Assembly (NCBI RefSeq): GCF_017349075.1
Contig: NZ_JAFMOF010000003.1
Location: 248,001 to 312,000 of the forward strand
Source: Streptomyces triculaminicus
Lineage (GTDB): Bacteria; Actinomycetota; Actinomycetes; Streptomycetales; Streptomycetaceae
Direction: 5' to 3'
DNA length: 64,000 nt
The translations under genes were made by a program, and so were the position numbers. The notes beneath the pieces were generated by a model. It saw only the letters and a list, made by a program, of their open reading frames with translations, was not told the DNA's origin and made no database searches. Below, in pieces: positions 35,626 to 43,639 of this stretch (the stretch's first letter is position 1; the number at the start of each line of letters is the position of its first letter).

Positions 35626-37563
35626 ATGGGACTTATGGGGGACAAGGCGAGGCTGTTGGAAACACGTCGGCTTGTAGCGGCTCCCGGTGACGGGAGCGAT
35701 CAGGACGACCAGGACCCGTCGTCGTACGGCCCGGGGGAGGGCTCCCCCGACGCCGACTGTGCCACCGACGCGGCCGACCTGGAGCTCGAGACAGCCCGCC
35801 GCCGTGCCGCCGAGTCCGGCGACCCCGCCTCCCTGAGCATGCTCGGAGCCCTGCTGCTGCGCCGCGGCGACCTCGACGGCGCCGAGCGCCATCTGCGCGC
35901 CGCGACCGCCGAGGGCGACCGCTCCGCCGCCAACAACCTCGGCGTGCTGCTGCACCAGCGCGGCTACGCCGACGAGGCCGCCAGCTGGTGGCGGGTCGCC
36001 GCCGTGGCCGGCTCCGCCCCCGCCGCGCACGCCCTCGGCCGCTACCACCGCGAGCGCGGCGACGAGCCCGCCGCCGAGTACTGGCTGCGCCAGTCCGCCG
36101 AGTCCGGCCACGCCCTCGGCGCGTACGCCCTGGCCGACCTGCTGGAGCACCGCAGCGACGTGGGCGCCGAGCGCTGGTTCCGCAGCGCCGCCGAGCGGGG
36201 CCACCGCGAGGCCGCGTACCGCCTGGCCCGGATACTCGACGGCCGGGCGCCCAAGGCGTCGTCCCTGTCCGACGGCCTCGCCGAGGCCCTCGGCCCGGCC
36301 GTCGGCCGGCAGGCCTCCGGCGGCCCCGACACCTCGGTGCGCGAGCTGCGGGCCGCCGCCGCCAACGGCCGCCAGGACGGCCCGGCGGGCGAGGCCGAGC
36401 AGTGGTACCGCCAGGCCGCGGCCCGCGGCCATCGCCGCGCCGCCCTCCACCTGGGCACCCTGCTCGAGGCCCGGGGCGAGACCCAGGAGGCCGCGCGCTG
36501 GTACCTGACCTCCGCCAAGGACGGGGAGCCGCGCGCCGCCTGCGCCCTCGGGTTCCTGCTGCGCGACGCCGGCGACACCGACAGCGCCGCCGTCTGGTGG
36601 CGCAGAGCCGCCCAGGAGGGCGACGGCAACGCCGCCAACGCCCTGGGCGCCCTGCACGCCGACCGCGGCGAGTCCCAGCAGGCCGAGCGCTGGTACCGCG
36701 CGGCCCTGGACGCCGGCGACATCAACGGCGCCTACAACCTCGGCCTGCTCTGCGCCGAGCAGGGCCGCACCGCCCAGGCGGAGCAGTGGTACCGCCGCGC
36801 CGCCTACGCCGGGCACAAGGAGGCGGCCAACGCGCTGGCCGTCCTGCTGCTGCAGGGCGGCGACTCCGCCGGGGCCGAGCCGTGGTTCTCCAAGGCCGCC
36901 GAGGCCGGCAGCGTCGACGCCGCCTTCAACCTGGGCATCCTCTACGCCGGGCGCGACGAGGAACAGCTGGCCTTCCAGTGGTACGAGCGCGCCGCCGCCG
37001 CCGGACACACGGACGCGGCCCTGCAGGTCGCGATGGCGCTGCTGCGCGACGGCGGCGCCGGGGACGCCGAGGCGGCCGAGCACCACCTGCGCGTCGCCGT
37101 GCGCGGCGGCAGCGCCGAGGCCGCCTTCCGGCTGGGCGCGCTGCTCGACCGCGACGACGACAGCCGCCCCGGCTGCGAGGAGTGGTACGAGCGGGCCGCC
37201 CGGCAGGGCCACCGGCGCGCCCAGGTGCGCCTGGGCATGCTGGTCGCCGAGCGGGGCGACGTGGTCGCGGCCGCCCACTGGTACCGCGCGGCCGCCGAGG
37301 CCGGCAGCCGCAACGGCGCCTTCAACCTCGGACTGCTGCTGGCCCGCGAGGGCAGCGAGCAGGAGGCCGCGCTGTGGTGGGCACGGGCCGCCGAGTCCGG
37401 GCACGGCCGGGCCGCGCTGCGCCTGGCGCTGCTGGCGGCGCGCCGCGGCGATCTGGCCGAGGGGCGGCTGTGGTGCGCCCAGGCGGTCGAGCTGGGCCCC
37501 GCGGAGGTCGCCGAGCGGGCGGCGCGGCTGCGCGACGCCCTGCAGCAGGAGCTCACGGCGTAG
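35626..37563 (+). CDS. Sel1-like / TPR repeat protein
   Basis: 645 aa. A polar N-terminal 60 residues, then about fourteen 35-36-residue Sel1-type repeats of the form AxxxLGxLLxxRGDxxxAExWYRxAAxxGHxxA across the rest. Such solenoids are protein-interaction scaffolds; no catalytic domain. ATG at 35626 has GGGAG 7 nt upstream; the second ATG at 35635 is also possible. The gene lies between two identical initiator tRNA genes. Confidence 0.9.
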   Translation: MGLMGDKARLLETRRLVAAPGDGSDQDDQDPSSYGPGEGSPDADCATDAADLELETARRRAAESGDPASLSMLGALLLRRGDLDGAERHLRAATAEGDRSAANNLGVLLHQRGYADEAASWWRVAAVAGSAPAAHALGRYHRERGDEPAAEYWLRQSAESGHALGAYALADLLEHRSDVGAERWFRSAAERGHREAAYRLARILDGRAPKASSLSDGLAEALGPAVGRQASGGPDTSVRELRAAAANGRQDGPAGEAEQWYRQAAARGHRRAALHLGTLLEARGETQEAARWYLTSAKDGEPRAACALGFLLRDAGDTDSAAVWWRRAAQEGDGNAANALGALHADRGESQQAERWYRAALDAGDINGAYNLGLLCAEQGRTAQAEQWYRRAAYAGHKEAANALAVLLLQGGDSAGAEPWFSKAAEAGSVDAAFNLGILYAGRDEEQLAFQWYERAAAAGHTDAALQVAMALLRDGGAGDAEAAEHHLRVAVRGGSAEAAFRLGALLDRDDDSRPGCEEWYERAARQGHRRAQVRLGMLVAERGDVVAAAHWYRAAAEAGSRNGAFNLGLLLAREGSEQEAALWWARAAESGHGRAALRLALLAARRGDLAEGRLWCAQAVELGPAEVAERAARLRDALQQELTA

Positions 37564-37599
37564 GGCGGGCCCGCGCGGTGAGCGCGGTTGTCACGACAT

Positions 37600-37629
37600 T
37601 TGCCCGAGGGGTCACGGATGGGTTAAAGT
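37600..37629 (+). promoter_or_regulatory. Promoter of initiator tRNA copy 2
   Basis: TTGCCC (37600-37605), 18-bp spacer, TAAAGT (37624-37629): a good housekeeping-sigma promoter with start around 37636, a few nt before the tRNA. Confidence 0.65.
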
Positions 37630-37640
37630 GACACTACCGA

Positions 37641-37714
37641 CGCGGGGTGGAGCAGCTCGGTAGCTCGCTGGGCTCATAACCCAGAGGTCGCAGGTTCAAA
37701 TCCTGTCCCCGCTA
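37641..37714 (+). tRNA. Initiator tRNA-fMet (CAT), copy 2
   Basis: 74 nt, identical base for base to copy 1 at 35304-35377, with the same C1-U72 mismatch and GGG/CCC anticodon stem. It has its own promoter and terminator. Confidence 0.97.
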
Positions 37715-37719
37715 CTGAC

Positions 37720-37757
37720 ACGAAGGCCCGGATCCTTTCAAGGATCCGGGCCTTCGT
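37720..37757. terminator. Terminator after initiator tRNA copy 2
   Basis: 17-bp perfect stem ACGAAGGCCCGGATCCT / AGGATCCGGGCCTTCGT with a TTCA loop; it also lies 37 bp beyond the catR stop and may serve both strands. Confidence 0.85.
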
Positions 37758-37793
37758 CGTGTTCCCCGGGCGCCCCGGGCGGGGCGCCGTTCC

Positions 37794-38210
37794 TCAGGCC
37801 GCGGCGCAGTCGGGGCAGATCCCCCGGAAGGTCACGTCGACCGCGGACACCTGGAAGCCGAAGCGCTCCTCGGACGGCAGGTTGGCCACCAGGTCGCCGG
37901 CGGGGTGGACGTCGCGGATCGTCCCGCAGCGGGAGCACACCAGGTGCTGGTGGGCGTGGTGGGCGTTGGGGTCGTAGCGCTTGGCGCGGCCGTCCGTGCA
38001 CACCTCGAGGACCTCGCCCAGCGAGACCAGCTCGCCCAGCGTGTTGTACACCGTCGCGCGCGAGATCTCCGGCAGCAGGTCGGCCGCCTTGGCGTGGACT
38101 TCGTCGGCGGTGTAGTGCACGTGGTCCCCGTCGAGCACTTCGGCGACGACGCGTCGCTGCGCGGTCAGCCGCCAGCCGCGTCCCCGGAGTCGTTCCAGCA
38201 GGTCACTCAT
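37794..38210 (-). CDS. catR: Fur-family peroxide-type repressor (CatR/FurA-like)
   Basis: 138 aa. N-terminal winged helix (RLTAQRRVVAEVL, ISRATVYNTLGELVSLGEVLEV) and C-terminal dimer/metal domain with the His-rich DPNAHHAHQHLVC and two CxxC pairs (CSRCG, CPDC). It is divergent from a catalase gene, as catR is from catA in S. coelicolor, so it most likely represses catalase and itself until peroxide oxidises it. ATG at 38210 has AGGTG 6 nt upstream; GTG at 38219 overlaps that site. Confidence 0.9.
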   Translation of the reverse strand: MSDLLERLRGRGWRLTAQRRVVAEVLDGDHVHYTADEVHAKAADLLPEISRATVYNTLGELVSLGEVLEVCTDGRAKRYDPNAHHAHQHLVCSRCGTIRDVHPAGDLVANLPSEERFGFQVSAVDVTFRGICPDCAAA

Positions 38211-38293
38211 GCCATTCACCTATCAGTCAGATAGGACCAGCGTAGCAGCGGGCCCTGTCCACCCATGGAATGCGTATTTCTATGGTTCGCATC

Positions 38294-38321
38294 TTGACTT
38301 AGACAGAGTCCAATGTAGGAT
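38294..38321 (+). promoter_or_regulatory. Catalase promoter with overlapping Fur/CatR-type inverted repeat
   Basis: TTGACT (38294-38299), 16-bp spacer, TAGGAT (38316-38321). An imperfect inverted repeat, TTGACT-TAGACAG-AGTCCAA (38294-38313), covers the -35 and spacer, where a repressor would block polymerase. Divergent catR starts 84 bp away, so the same site could control both genes. Confidence 0.6.
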
Positions 38322-38381
38322 CGATCTCGGTCGAGGCCAGAGGCTTGGACCCGGCACAGACATCTGACGACGGAGGCGCAC

Positions 38382-39860
38382 GTGACCACGGCGAACGGCG
38401 AGGCGACAACCACGACGGGCCCGCTGACCACGGAGTCCGGAGCTCCGGTCGCGGACAACCAGAACAGCGAGACGGCCGGCCTCGGCGGCCCCGTCCTGGT
38501 ACAGGACCAGCTGCTGCTGGAGAAGCTCGCGCACTTCAACCGCGAGCGGATCCCGGAGCGCGTCGTGCACGCCCGCGGCGCGGGTGCCTACGGCACCTTC
38601 ACCGTGACCGCCGACGTCACCCGCTGGACCCGGGCGCACTTCCTCTCCGAGGTCGGCAAGCAGACCGAAACGTTCCTGCGCTTCTCCACCGTCGCCGGCA
38701 ACCTCGGCTCCGCCGACGCGGTCCGCGACCCCCGTGGCTTCGCGCTGAAGTTCTACACCGAAGAGGGCAACTACGACCTCGTCGGCAACAACACCCCGGT
38801 GTTCTTCATCAAGGACGCCATCAAGTTCCCCGACTTCATCCACACCCAGAAGCGCGACCCGTACACCGGCTCCCAGGAGGCGGACAACGTCTGGGACTTC
38901 TGGGGCCTGTCGCCCGAGGCCACCCACCAGGTGACCTGGCTGTTCGGCGACCGTGGTATCCCCGCCTCGTACCGCCACATGAACGGCTACGGCTCCCACA
39001 CCTACCAGTGGAACAACGAGGCCGGCGAGGTCTTCTGGGTCAAGTACCACTTCAAGACCGACCAGGGCATCAAGAACCTCACCACCGACGAGGCCGTGCG
39101 GGTCTCCGGCATGGACCCCGACAGCCACCAGCGCGACCTGCGCGAGGCCATCGAGCGCGGCGAGTTCCCGAGCTGGACCGTGCAGGTGCAGATCATGCCG
39201 GCGGACGAGGCGGCGAACTACCGCTTCAACCCGTTCGACCTCACCAAGGTGTGGCCGCACGAGGACTACCCGCCGATCGAGATCGGCCGGCTGGAGCTCA
39301 ACCGCAACCCCGAGAACGTCTTCGCCGAGGTCGAGCAGTCGATCTTCTCGCCGGCGCACTTCGTGCCGGGCATCGGCCCGTCCCCCGACAAGATGCTGCA
39401 GGGCCGGCTCTTCGCCTACGGCGACGCCCACCGCTACCGCGTCGGCATCAACGCAGACCACCTGCCGGTGAACCGCCCGCACGCCACCGTGGCCCGTACC
39501 AACAGCCGCGACGGCTACGCCTACGACGGCCGCCACGGCCGCGCCAAGAACTACGAGCCCAACAGCTTCGGCGGGCCCGTCGAGACCGGCCGCCCGCTGT
39601 GGCAGCCGCTCACGGTCACCGGGGCGACGGGCAACACCGAGGCTCCTTCGCACGCCGAGGACAACGACTTCGTCCAGGCGGGCAACCTCTACCGGCTGAT
39701 GTCGGAGGGGGAGAAGGAGCGCCTGATCGCCAACCTGGCGGGCTTCATCGCCAAGGTCTCGCGCGACGACATCGTCGAGCGGGCGATCGACAACTTCCGC
39801 CAAGCGGACACCGACTACGGCAAGCGGCTCGAAGCCGCGGTCCAGGCCCTGCGCGGCTGA
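38382..39860 (+). CDS. katA: Monofunctional heme catalase (small-subunit clade)
   Basis: 492 aa. Turns hydrogen peroxide into water and oxygen. Distal His in RVVHARGAGAYG, Asn in VGNNTPVFFIKDA, substrate-channel region RFSTVAGNLGSADAVRDPRGFALKFYT, and the proximal heme Tyr in LFAYGDAHRYRVG. The length is typical of clade 3 enzymes. GTG start with GGAGG 6 nt upstream. Induced, by inference, when CatR is oxidised. Confidence 0.95.
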   Translation: MTTANGEATTTTGPLTTESGAPVADNQNSETAGLGGPVLVQDQLLLEKLAHFNRERIPERVVHARGAGAYGTFTVTADVTRWTRAHFLSEVGKQTETFLRFSTVAGNLGSADAVRDPRGFALKFYTEEGNYDLVGNNTPVFFIKDAIKFPDFIHTQKRDPYTGSQEADNVWDFWGLSPEATHQVTWLFGDRGIPASYRHMNGYGSHTYQWNNEAGEVFWVKYHFKTDQGIKNLTTDEAVRVSGMDPDSHQRDLREAIERGEFPSWTVQVQIMPADEAANYRFNPFDLTKVWPHEDYPPIEIGRLELNRNPENVFAEVEQSIFSPAHFVPGIGPSPDKMLQGRLFAYGDAHRYRVGINADHLPVNRPHATVARTNSRDGYAYDGRHGRAKNYEPNSFGGPVETGRPLWQPLTVTGATGNTEAPSHAEDNDFVQAGNLYRLMSEGEKERLIANLAGFIAKVSRDDIVERAIDNFRQADTDYGKRLEAAVQALRG

Positions 39861-39888
39861 TAGGCCAACTGGACGCTTGCCGTACAAA

Positions 39889-39927
39889 CCGAAGAGGCCG
39901 GACGCCAAAGGGCTCCGGCCTCTTCGG
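39889..39927. terminator. Terminator between catalase and the CBS gene
   Basis: 14-bp perfect stem CCGAAGAGGCCGGA / TCCGGCCTCTTCGG with an 11-nt loop, between convergent genes. Confidence 0.8.
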
Positions 39928-39965
39928 CCTTCTCTCACGCCCGGACGGCCGGCGCGCGGACGGGC

Positions 39966-40391
39966 TCACCCGGCCAGCGCGCCGGCCCGTTCGCGTTCCG
40001 GCTCGGTATCCCGCCGCGCGCCCCGCACCCAGCAGCGGATGATGTCGCGCACCGACACCACGCCGACGGCCTCGTGCCCCTCGAGGACGATCAGGTGCCG
40101 GAACTCGCCGCGCGACATGGCGGCCGCCGCCTCCTCCAGGGTCCACTCGGGGGCCGCGAAGACGACGTCGGTGGTGGTGTGGCCGTGGGCGGTCTCGCGG
40201 TCGGGGTCGTGGCCCGCCCCGAGCGCGTTGAGTATGTCGCGCTCGGTGAGGATGCCCAGGCCGCCGGCCTCGGGGTCGAGGACGACCGCCGCGCCGATGC
40301 CGCGCGCGGACATCAGCCGCGCTGCCTGCCGGAGGGTGTGGGCCGGGCCGATGGTGAGGACGACCGTGCTCATGGCGTCGCGGACGAGCAT
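39966..40391 (-). CDS. Paired CBS-domain protein
   Basis: 141 aa, two CBS motifs (MSTVVLTIGPAHTLRQAARLM with GIGAAVVLD, and WTLEEAAAAMSRGEFRHLIVLEG) that form one Bateman module binding an adenine nucleotide. ATG at 40391 is used because AGGAGGT sits about 10 nt upstream; the GTG at 40403 overlaps that ribosome site. Stand-alone CBS proteins are common in Streptomyces; the regulated partner is unknown. Confidence 0.85.
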   Translation of the reverse strand: MLVRDAMSTVVLTIGPAHTLRQAARLMSARGIGAAVVLDPEAGGLGILTERDILNALGAGHDPDRETAHGHTTTDVVFAAPEWTLEEAAAAMSRGEFRHLIVLEGHEAVGVVSVRDIIRCWVRGARRDTEPERERAGALAG

Positions 40392-40580
40392 GGCTTGCGC
40401 CACCTCCTACATGGACTGCGAGTCGGTCCCGGAACGCCGAACCCGTCGGCCTCCAGCCGGGGTTCACAAGTTCACAAGCGTCGGGAGTGCCAGCGTGGCA
40501 CGCTCCCGCGGCGGCCGACAAGGTCCGCGAGGCATGATATTTTGCCTACTTTTTACGACTGCCTTGTGGGTTTGAACCCG

Positions 40581-41375
40581 TTACGTCCGCAGATAGCCGA
40601 GCAGTTCGTCGTGCAGCAGCCCGTTCGACGCGGCGGCGTTGCCGCTGTGGGGCCCCGGAAGCCCGTCGAGGCCGGTGAAGCGGCCGCCGGCCTCCTCCAC
40701 GATGACGACGTTCGCCGCCATGTCCCACAGCGACAGCTCCGGCTCGGCGCAGATGTCCACCGAGCCCTCCGCGACCATCATGTACGGCCAGAAGTCGCCG
40801 TAACCGCGCGTCCGCCAGCAGTCCCGGGTCAGATCCAGGAAGCCCGGCAGCATGCCACGCTCCTCCCAGCCGGACAGCGAGGAGTACGCGAACGACGCGT
40901 CCTCGATCCGGCCCACCCGCGAGGTCTGCAGCCGCGAGGCCGACAGCAGGCTCCGCCCGGTGTAGGCGCCCGAGTCCTTCGCCGCCCACCACCGGCGGCC
41001 CAGCGCCGGCGCCGACACCACGCCCACGACGGGCTGGAAGCCGTCCTTGTCCTGCACCATCAACGAGATCAGCGTGGCCCACACCGGCACCCCGCGGACG
41101 TAGTTCTTGGTGCCGTCGATCGGATCGATGACCCAGCGGCGCGGCCCCATGCCCTCGCTGCCGAACTCCTCGCCCAGCACGGCGTCGCGCGGCCGCGCGC
41201 GCTGGAGATGACCCCGGATCAGCTCCTCGGCGGCCTTGTCCGCCTCGCTCACCGGAGTCATGTCCGGCTTGGTCTCGACCTTCAGGTCGAGAGCCTTGAA
41301 CCGGTCCATGGTGGCCGCGTCCGCGGCGTCCGCCAGGACGTGGGCCAGGCGCAGATCATCGTGGTAGTCCGACAT
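40581..41375 (-). CDS. hisN: Histidinol-phosphatase of the inositol monophosphatase family
   Basis: 264 aa. IMPase metal site: GEEFG (Glu), DPIDGTKNYVRG (Asp-Asp) and LWDMAANVVIVEEAGG. Actinomycetes use this family for the histidinol-phosphate step of histidine synthesis, and this gene occupies the place of hisN in the syntenic S. coelicolor region. ATG at 41375 gives the expected 265-residue length; a much longer frame upstream is shadow. Confidence 0.88.
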   Translation of the reverse strand: MSDYHDDLRLAHVLADAADAATMDRFKALDLKVETKPDMTPVSEADKAAEELIRGHLQRARPRDAVLGEEFGSEGMGPRRWVIDPIDGTKNYVRGVPVWATLISLMVQDKDGFQPVVGVVSAPALGRRWWAAKDSGAYTGRSLLSASRLQTSRVGRIEDASFAYSSLSGWEERGMLPGFLDLTRDCWRTRGYGDFWPYMMVAEGSVDICAEPELSLWDMAANVVIVEEAGGRFTGLDGLPGPHSGNAAASNGLLHDELLGYLRT

Positions 41376-41390
41376 GCTCAGCACATTACC

Positions 41391-41406
41391 CCTGGCCAAC
41401 GCCAGG
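41391..41406. promoter_or_regulatory. Palindrome in the hisN-tetR divergent intergenic region
   Basis: CCTGGC-CAAC-GCCAGG, perfect 6-bp arms. Together with a TTGACA-N17-AATCCT promoter-like pair at 41435-41463 it suggests TetR autoregulation, but the arms are short for a TetR operator. Confidence 0.35.
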
Positions 41407-41511
41407 TCACGTGCGGCGCGACCTGCCGGCGCTCTTGACACCGTCTGGCGGCGCGTCAATCCTGTGCCTGGCCCCCAATCTTCGTGCGGCCGTCCGGCCG
41501 GGGAGGCGACG

Positions 41512-42165
41512 ATGCCCGCGGCACGAGAGCTCTTGCTGGACGCGGCGTTCACGGCGCTCGGCGCCCGGCCCTGGAACGGGGTCCGGATGGTCGACGTCGC
41601 AGCCGCCGCCGGGGTGTCCCGGCAGACCCTCTACAACGAGTTCGGCAGCAAGGACGGCCTCGCCCGCGCTCTCGTGCGCCGCGAGTCGGAGTCCTTCCTG
41701 GCCGGGGTGGAACGTTCCCTCGCCGACACCGCCGCCCGCGGCGGGGCCGACGCCGGGGACTGCTGCGCCGCGGCCGCCGTCTGGACGCTGCGCTCGGCCC
41801 GGGCGAACCCGCTCGTCCGCGCCGCCCTGACCGGCTGCCGGGGCGACCGCCTGCCGCCCGCCGCCGCCCCCCCTGCCGGCCCCCGCACCCCGTTCGGCGT
41901 GCGGCCGACCCGTGGCACGCCCTCGCCCGTCGCGCTGGCCGAGCGGATCCGCGACAGCGTGGCCGGGGCGCTCGGCGCGCCAGGCGCCGCTGCCCCGCCG
42001 GGCGCGGCGCCCGGGCCGGAGGGGGTGCGGCGGGCCTGTGAGGCGGCGGTGCGGCTGACGCTGTCGTACGTCGTGGCCCCGGCCGGCTCGGACGAGGAGG
42101 CGGCGGGCGAGGTCGCCCGGCTCGTACGGATCCTGCTGGGCGGACCCTTGTCCGAGGGGGCCTGA
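41512..42165 (+). CDS. TetR-family transcriptional regulator
   Basis: 217 aa. N-terminal HTH (ELLLDAAFTALG, GVRMVDVAAAAGVSRQTLYNEFGSKDGLARAL). The ligand-binding half has a proline/alanine-rich loop at about 120-175. GGGAGG lies 5 nt before the ATG. It converges with an SMR efflux pump 40 bp away and is the obvious candidate regulator of it. Confidence 0.9.
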   Translation: MPAARELLLDAAFTALGARPWNGVRMVDVAAAAGVSRQTLYNEFGSKDGLARALVRRESESFLAGVERSLADTAARGGADAGDCCAAAAVWTLRSARANPLVRAALTGCRGDRLPPAAAPPAGPRTPFGVRPTRGTPSPVALAERIRDSVAGALGAPGAAAPPGAAPGPEGVRRACEAAVRLTLSYVVAPAGSDEEAAGEVARLVRILLGGPLSEGA

Positions 42166-42205
42166 GGGGGCCTGAGGCGGGGTGCCTGAGGGGTGTCCGA
42201 GGGGG

Positions 42206-42529
42206 CTAGTGCGCCGACCCCGACAGCTGCAGCCCGATGACGCCCACGATCACGAACGTGATCGAGACGATCTTGAGCGTGGACACCAGGTCGCCCAGGA
42301 AGACCATGCCGTAGATCGCGGTCCCGGCCGCGCCGATGCCCGTCCACACGGCGTAGGCCGGACCCACGTCGAGCTTGCGCAGGGCGAGCGTCAGCAGGCC
42401 GAAGCTGCCCAGCGCGAAGCAGGCGAAGGCGATCGTGGGCCAGAACCGGGTGAAGCCGTGGGAGAGCTTGAGGCAGACGGCGAAGCCGGTTTCCAACAGT
42501 CCGGCGACCACGACCAGCAGCCACGCCAT
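42206..42529 (-). CDS. Small multidrug resistance (SMR) transporter
   Basis: 107 aa, four membrane helices. The essential glutamate is in LLETGFAVCLKLSHGFTRF (Glu13), with AYAVWTGIGAAGTAIYG as in SugE/Gdx and EmrE types; the AVCLKLS pattern leans to the Gdx (guanidinium) side. Exports small cations by proton antiport. ATG at 42529 has GGGAGGC 6 nt upstream. An in-frame extension to a GTG near 42601 is not needed. Confidence 0.9.
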   Translation of the reverse strand: MAWLLVVVAGLLETGFAVCLKLSHGFTRFWPTIAFACFALGSFGLLTLALRKLDVGPAYAVWTGIGAAGTAIYGMVFLGDLVSTLKIVSITFVIVGVIGLQLSGSAH

Positions 42530-42617
42530 CAGATTGCCTCCCGTTTCGCGGACCGCCCCGTGGGCTTCGGCGCTCTTGATGCACTTGCCGCCCGCGGTCA
42601 CTCGCAAACGTAGGCGA

Positions 42618-43622
42618 TCAGTCGCCTTCGCGCCGCTCCCTCGTCGCCAGCAACCGGCGCAGCGAGTACAGCCGCTGCGGGTCGGCGTGGCCGTCGGCGA
42701 CCCACTGGTCCAGCGCGCAGTCCTGCTCGTCGTGACTGCACGCGCGCGGGCAGCCCTCGGTGCCGGGCTCGAGGTCGGGGAAGGCGTGGATGACCCGCGA
42801 GGGGTCCACGTGGTGCAGCCCGAAGGACCGCACGCCCGGGGTGTCGATGACCCAGCCCGTGCCCTCCGGCAGCGGCAGGGCCAGCGCGGACGTGGTGGTG
42901 TGCCGGCCGCGGCCGGTGACCGCGTTGACGTGGCCGGTGGCCCGCTGACGGTCCACGAGCGCGTTGACCAGCGTGGTCTTGCCGACGCCGGAGTGCCCGA
43001 CGAACGCGGTGATGCGGCCCTCCAGCTTCTCGCGGACCCGGCGGGCGGCATCGCCCTCGGTCAGCTCCTCGCGACTGGTGACGACATAGCGGATGCCGAA
43101 GGACCCGTAGGACTCCATCAGCTTCTCCGCGGAGGCCAGATCCGACTTCGTCAGAACCAGCAGCGGCTCGAGCCCCGCGTCGAACGCCGCGACCAGGCAG
43201 CGGTCGATCAGCCGGGGCCGGGGCTCGGGGTCGGCGAGGGCCGTGACGATCGCCAGCTGGTCGGCGTTGGCGACGACCACGCGCTCGTAGGGATCGTCGT
43301 CGTCGGCGGTGCGGCGCAGCACCGAGCTGCGCTGCTCGACGCGGACGATGCGGGCGAGGGTGTCCTTGTCGCCGCTGAGGTCGCCGACGACCGCGACCCG
43401 GTCGCCCACCACGGCGCTCTTGCGGCCCAGCTCGCGGGCCTTCATCGCCACGATGGTGCGGTCGTCGATGAGGACGTGCAGCCGGCCGCGGTCCACGGTC
43501 AGGACGAAGCCCTCGGAGGCGTCCTCGTGCTTGGGCCGGATGTTCGTACGGGGGCGGTTGCCCTTGCGGTTGGGGCGGACGCGGACGTCGTCCTCGTCGG
43601 TGTGCTTGCCGTAGCGGCGCAT
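42618..43622 (-). CDS. rsgA: Ribosome small-subunit biogenesis GTPase RsgA
   Basis: 334 aa circularly permuted GTPase. OB fold first (about 35-95), then G4 LTKSD, G5, G1 GHSGVGKTT and G3 DTPGVRSFG, and a C-terminal zinc knuckle (CPRACSHDEQDC). It checks the decoding centre during 30S maturation. ATG at 43622, 17 bp after the aroA stop; same operon. Confidence 0.95.
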   Translation of the reverse strand: MRRYGKHTDEDDVRVRPNRKGNRPRTNIRPKHEDASEGFVLTVDRGRLHVLIDDRTIVAMKARELGRKSAVVGDRVAVVGDLSGDKDTLARIVRVEQRSSVLRRTADDDDPYERVVVANADQLAIVTALADPEPRPRLIDRCLVAAFDAGLEPLLVLTKSDLASAEKLMESYGSFGIRYVVTSREELTEGDAARRVREKLEGRITAFVGHSGVGKTTLVNALVDRQRATGHVNAVTGRGRHTTTSALALPLPEGTGWVIDTPGVRSFGLHHVDPSRVIHAFPDLEPGTEGCPRACSHDEQDCALDQWVADGHADPQRLYSLRRLLATRERREGD

Positions 43623-43639
43623 GGTGCTTCCAGGTCTCT

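Noticed and set aside
41860..42020. Possible frameshift in the proline/alanine-rich loop of the TetR regulator
   Set aside because: The annotated frame continues smoothly into a normal TetR C-terminal helix and no single change improves it.
42530..42620. Possible guanidine-II (mini-ykkC) riboswitch before the SMR pump
   Set aside because: ACGG occurs twice (once in CCCACGGGG), but two proper short hairpins with ACGR loops cannot be drawn before the ribosome site.
42206..43051. N-terminally extended 281-codon SMR reading frame
   Set aside because: The extension crosses rsgA in another frame; the SMR fold starts at MAWLL with an excellent ribosome site.
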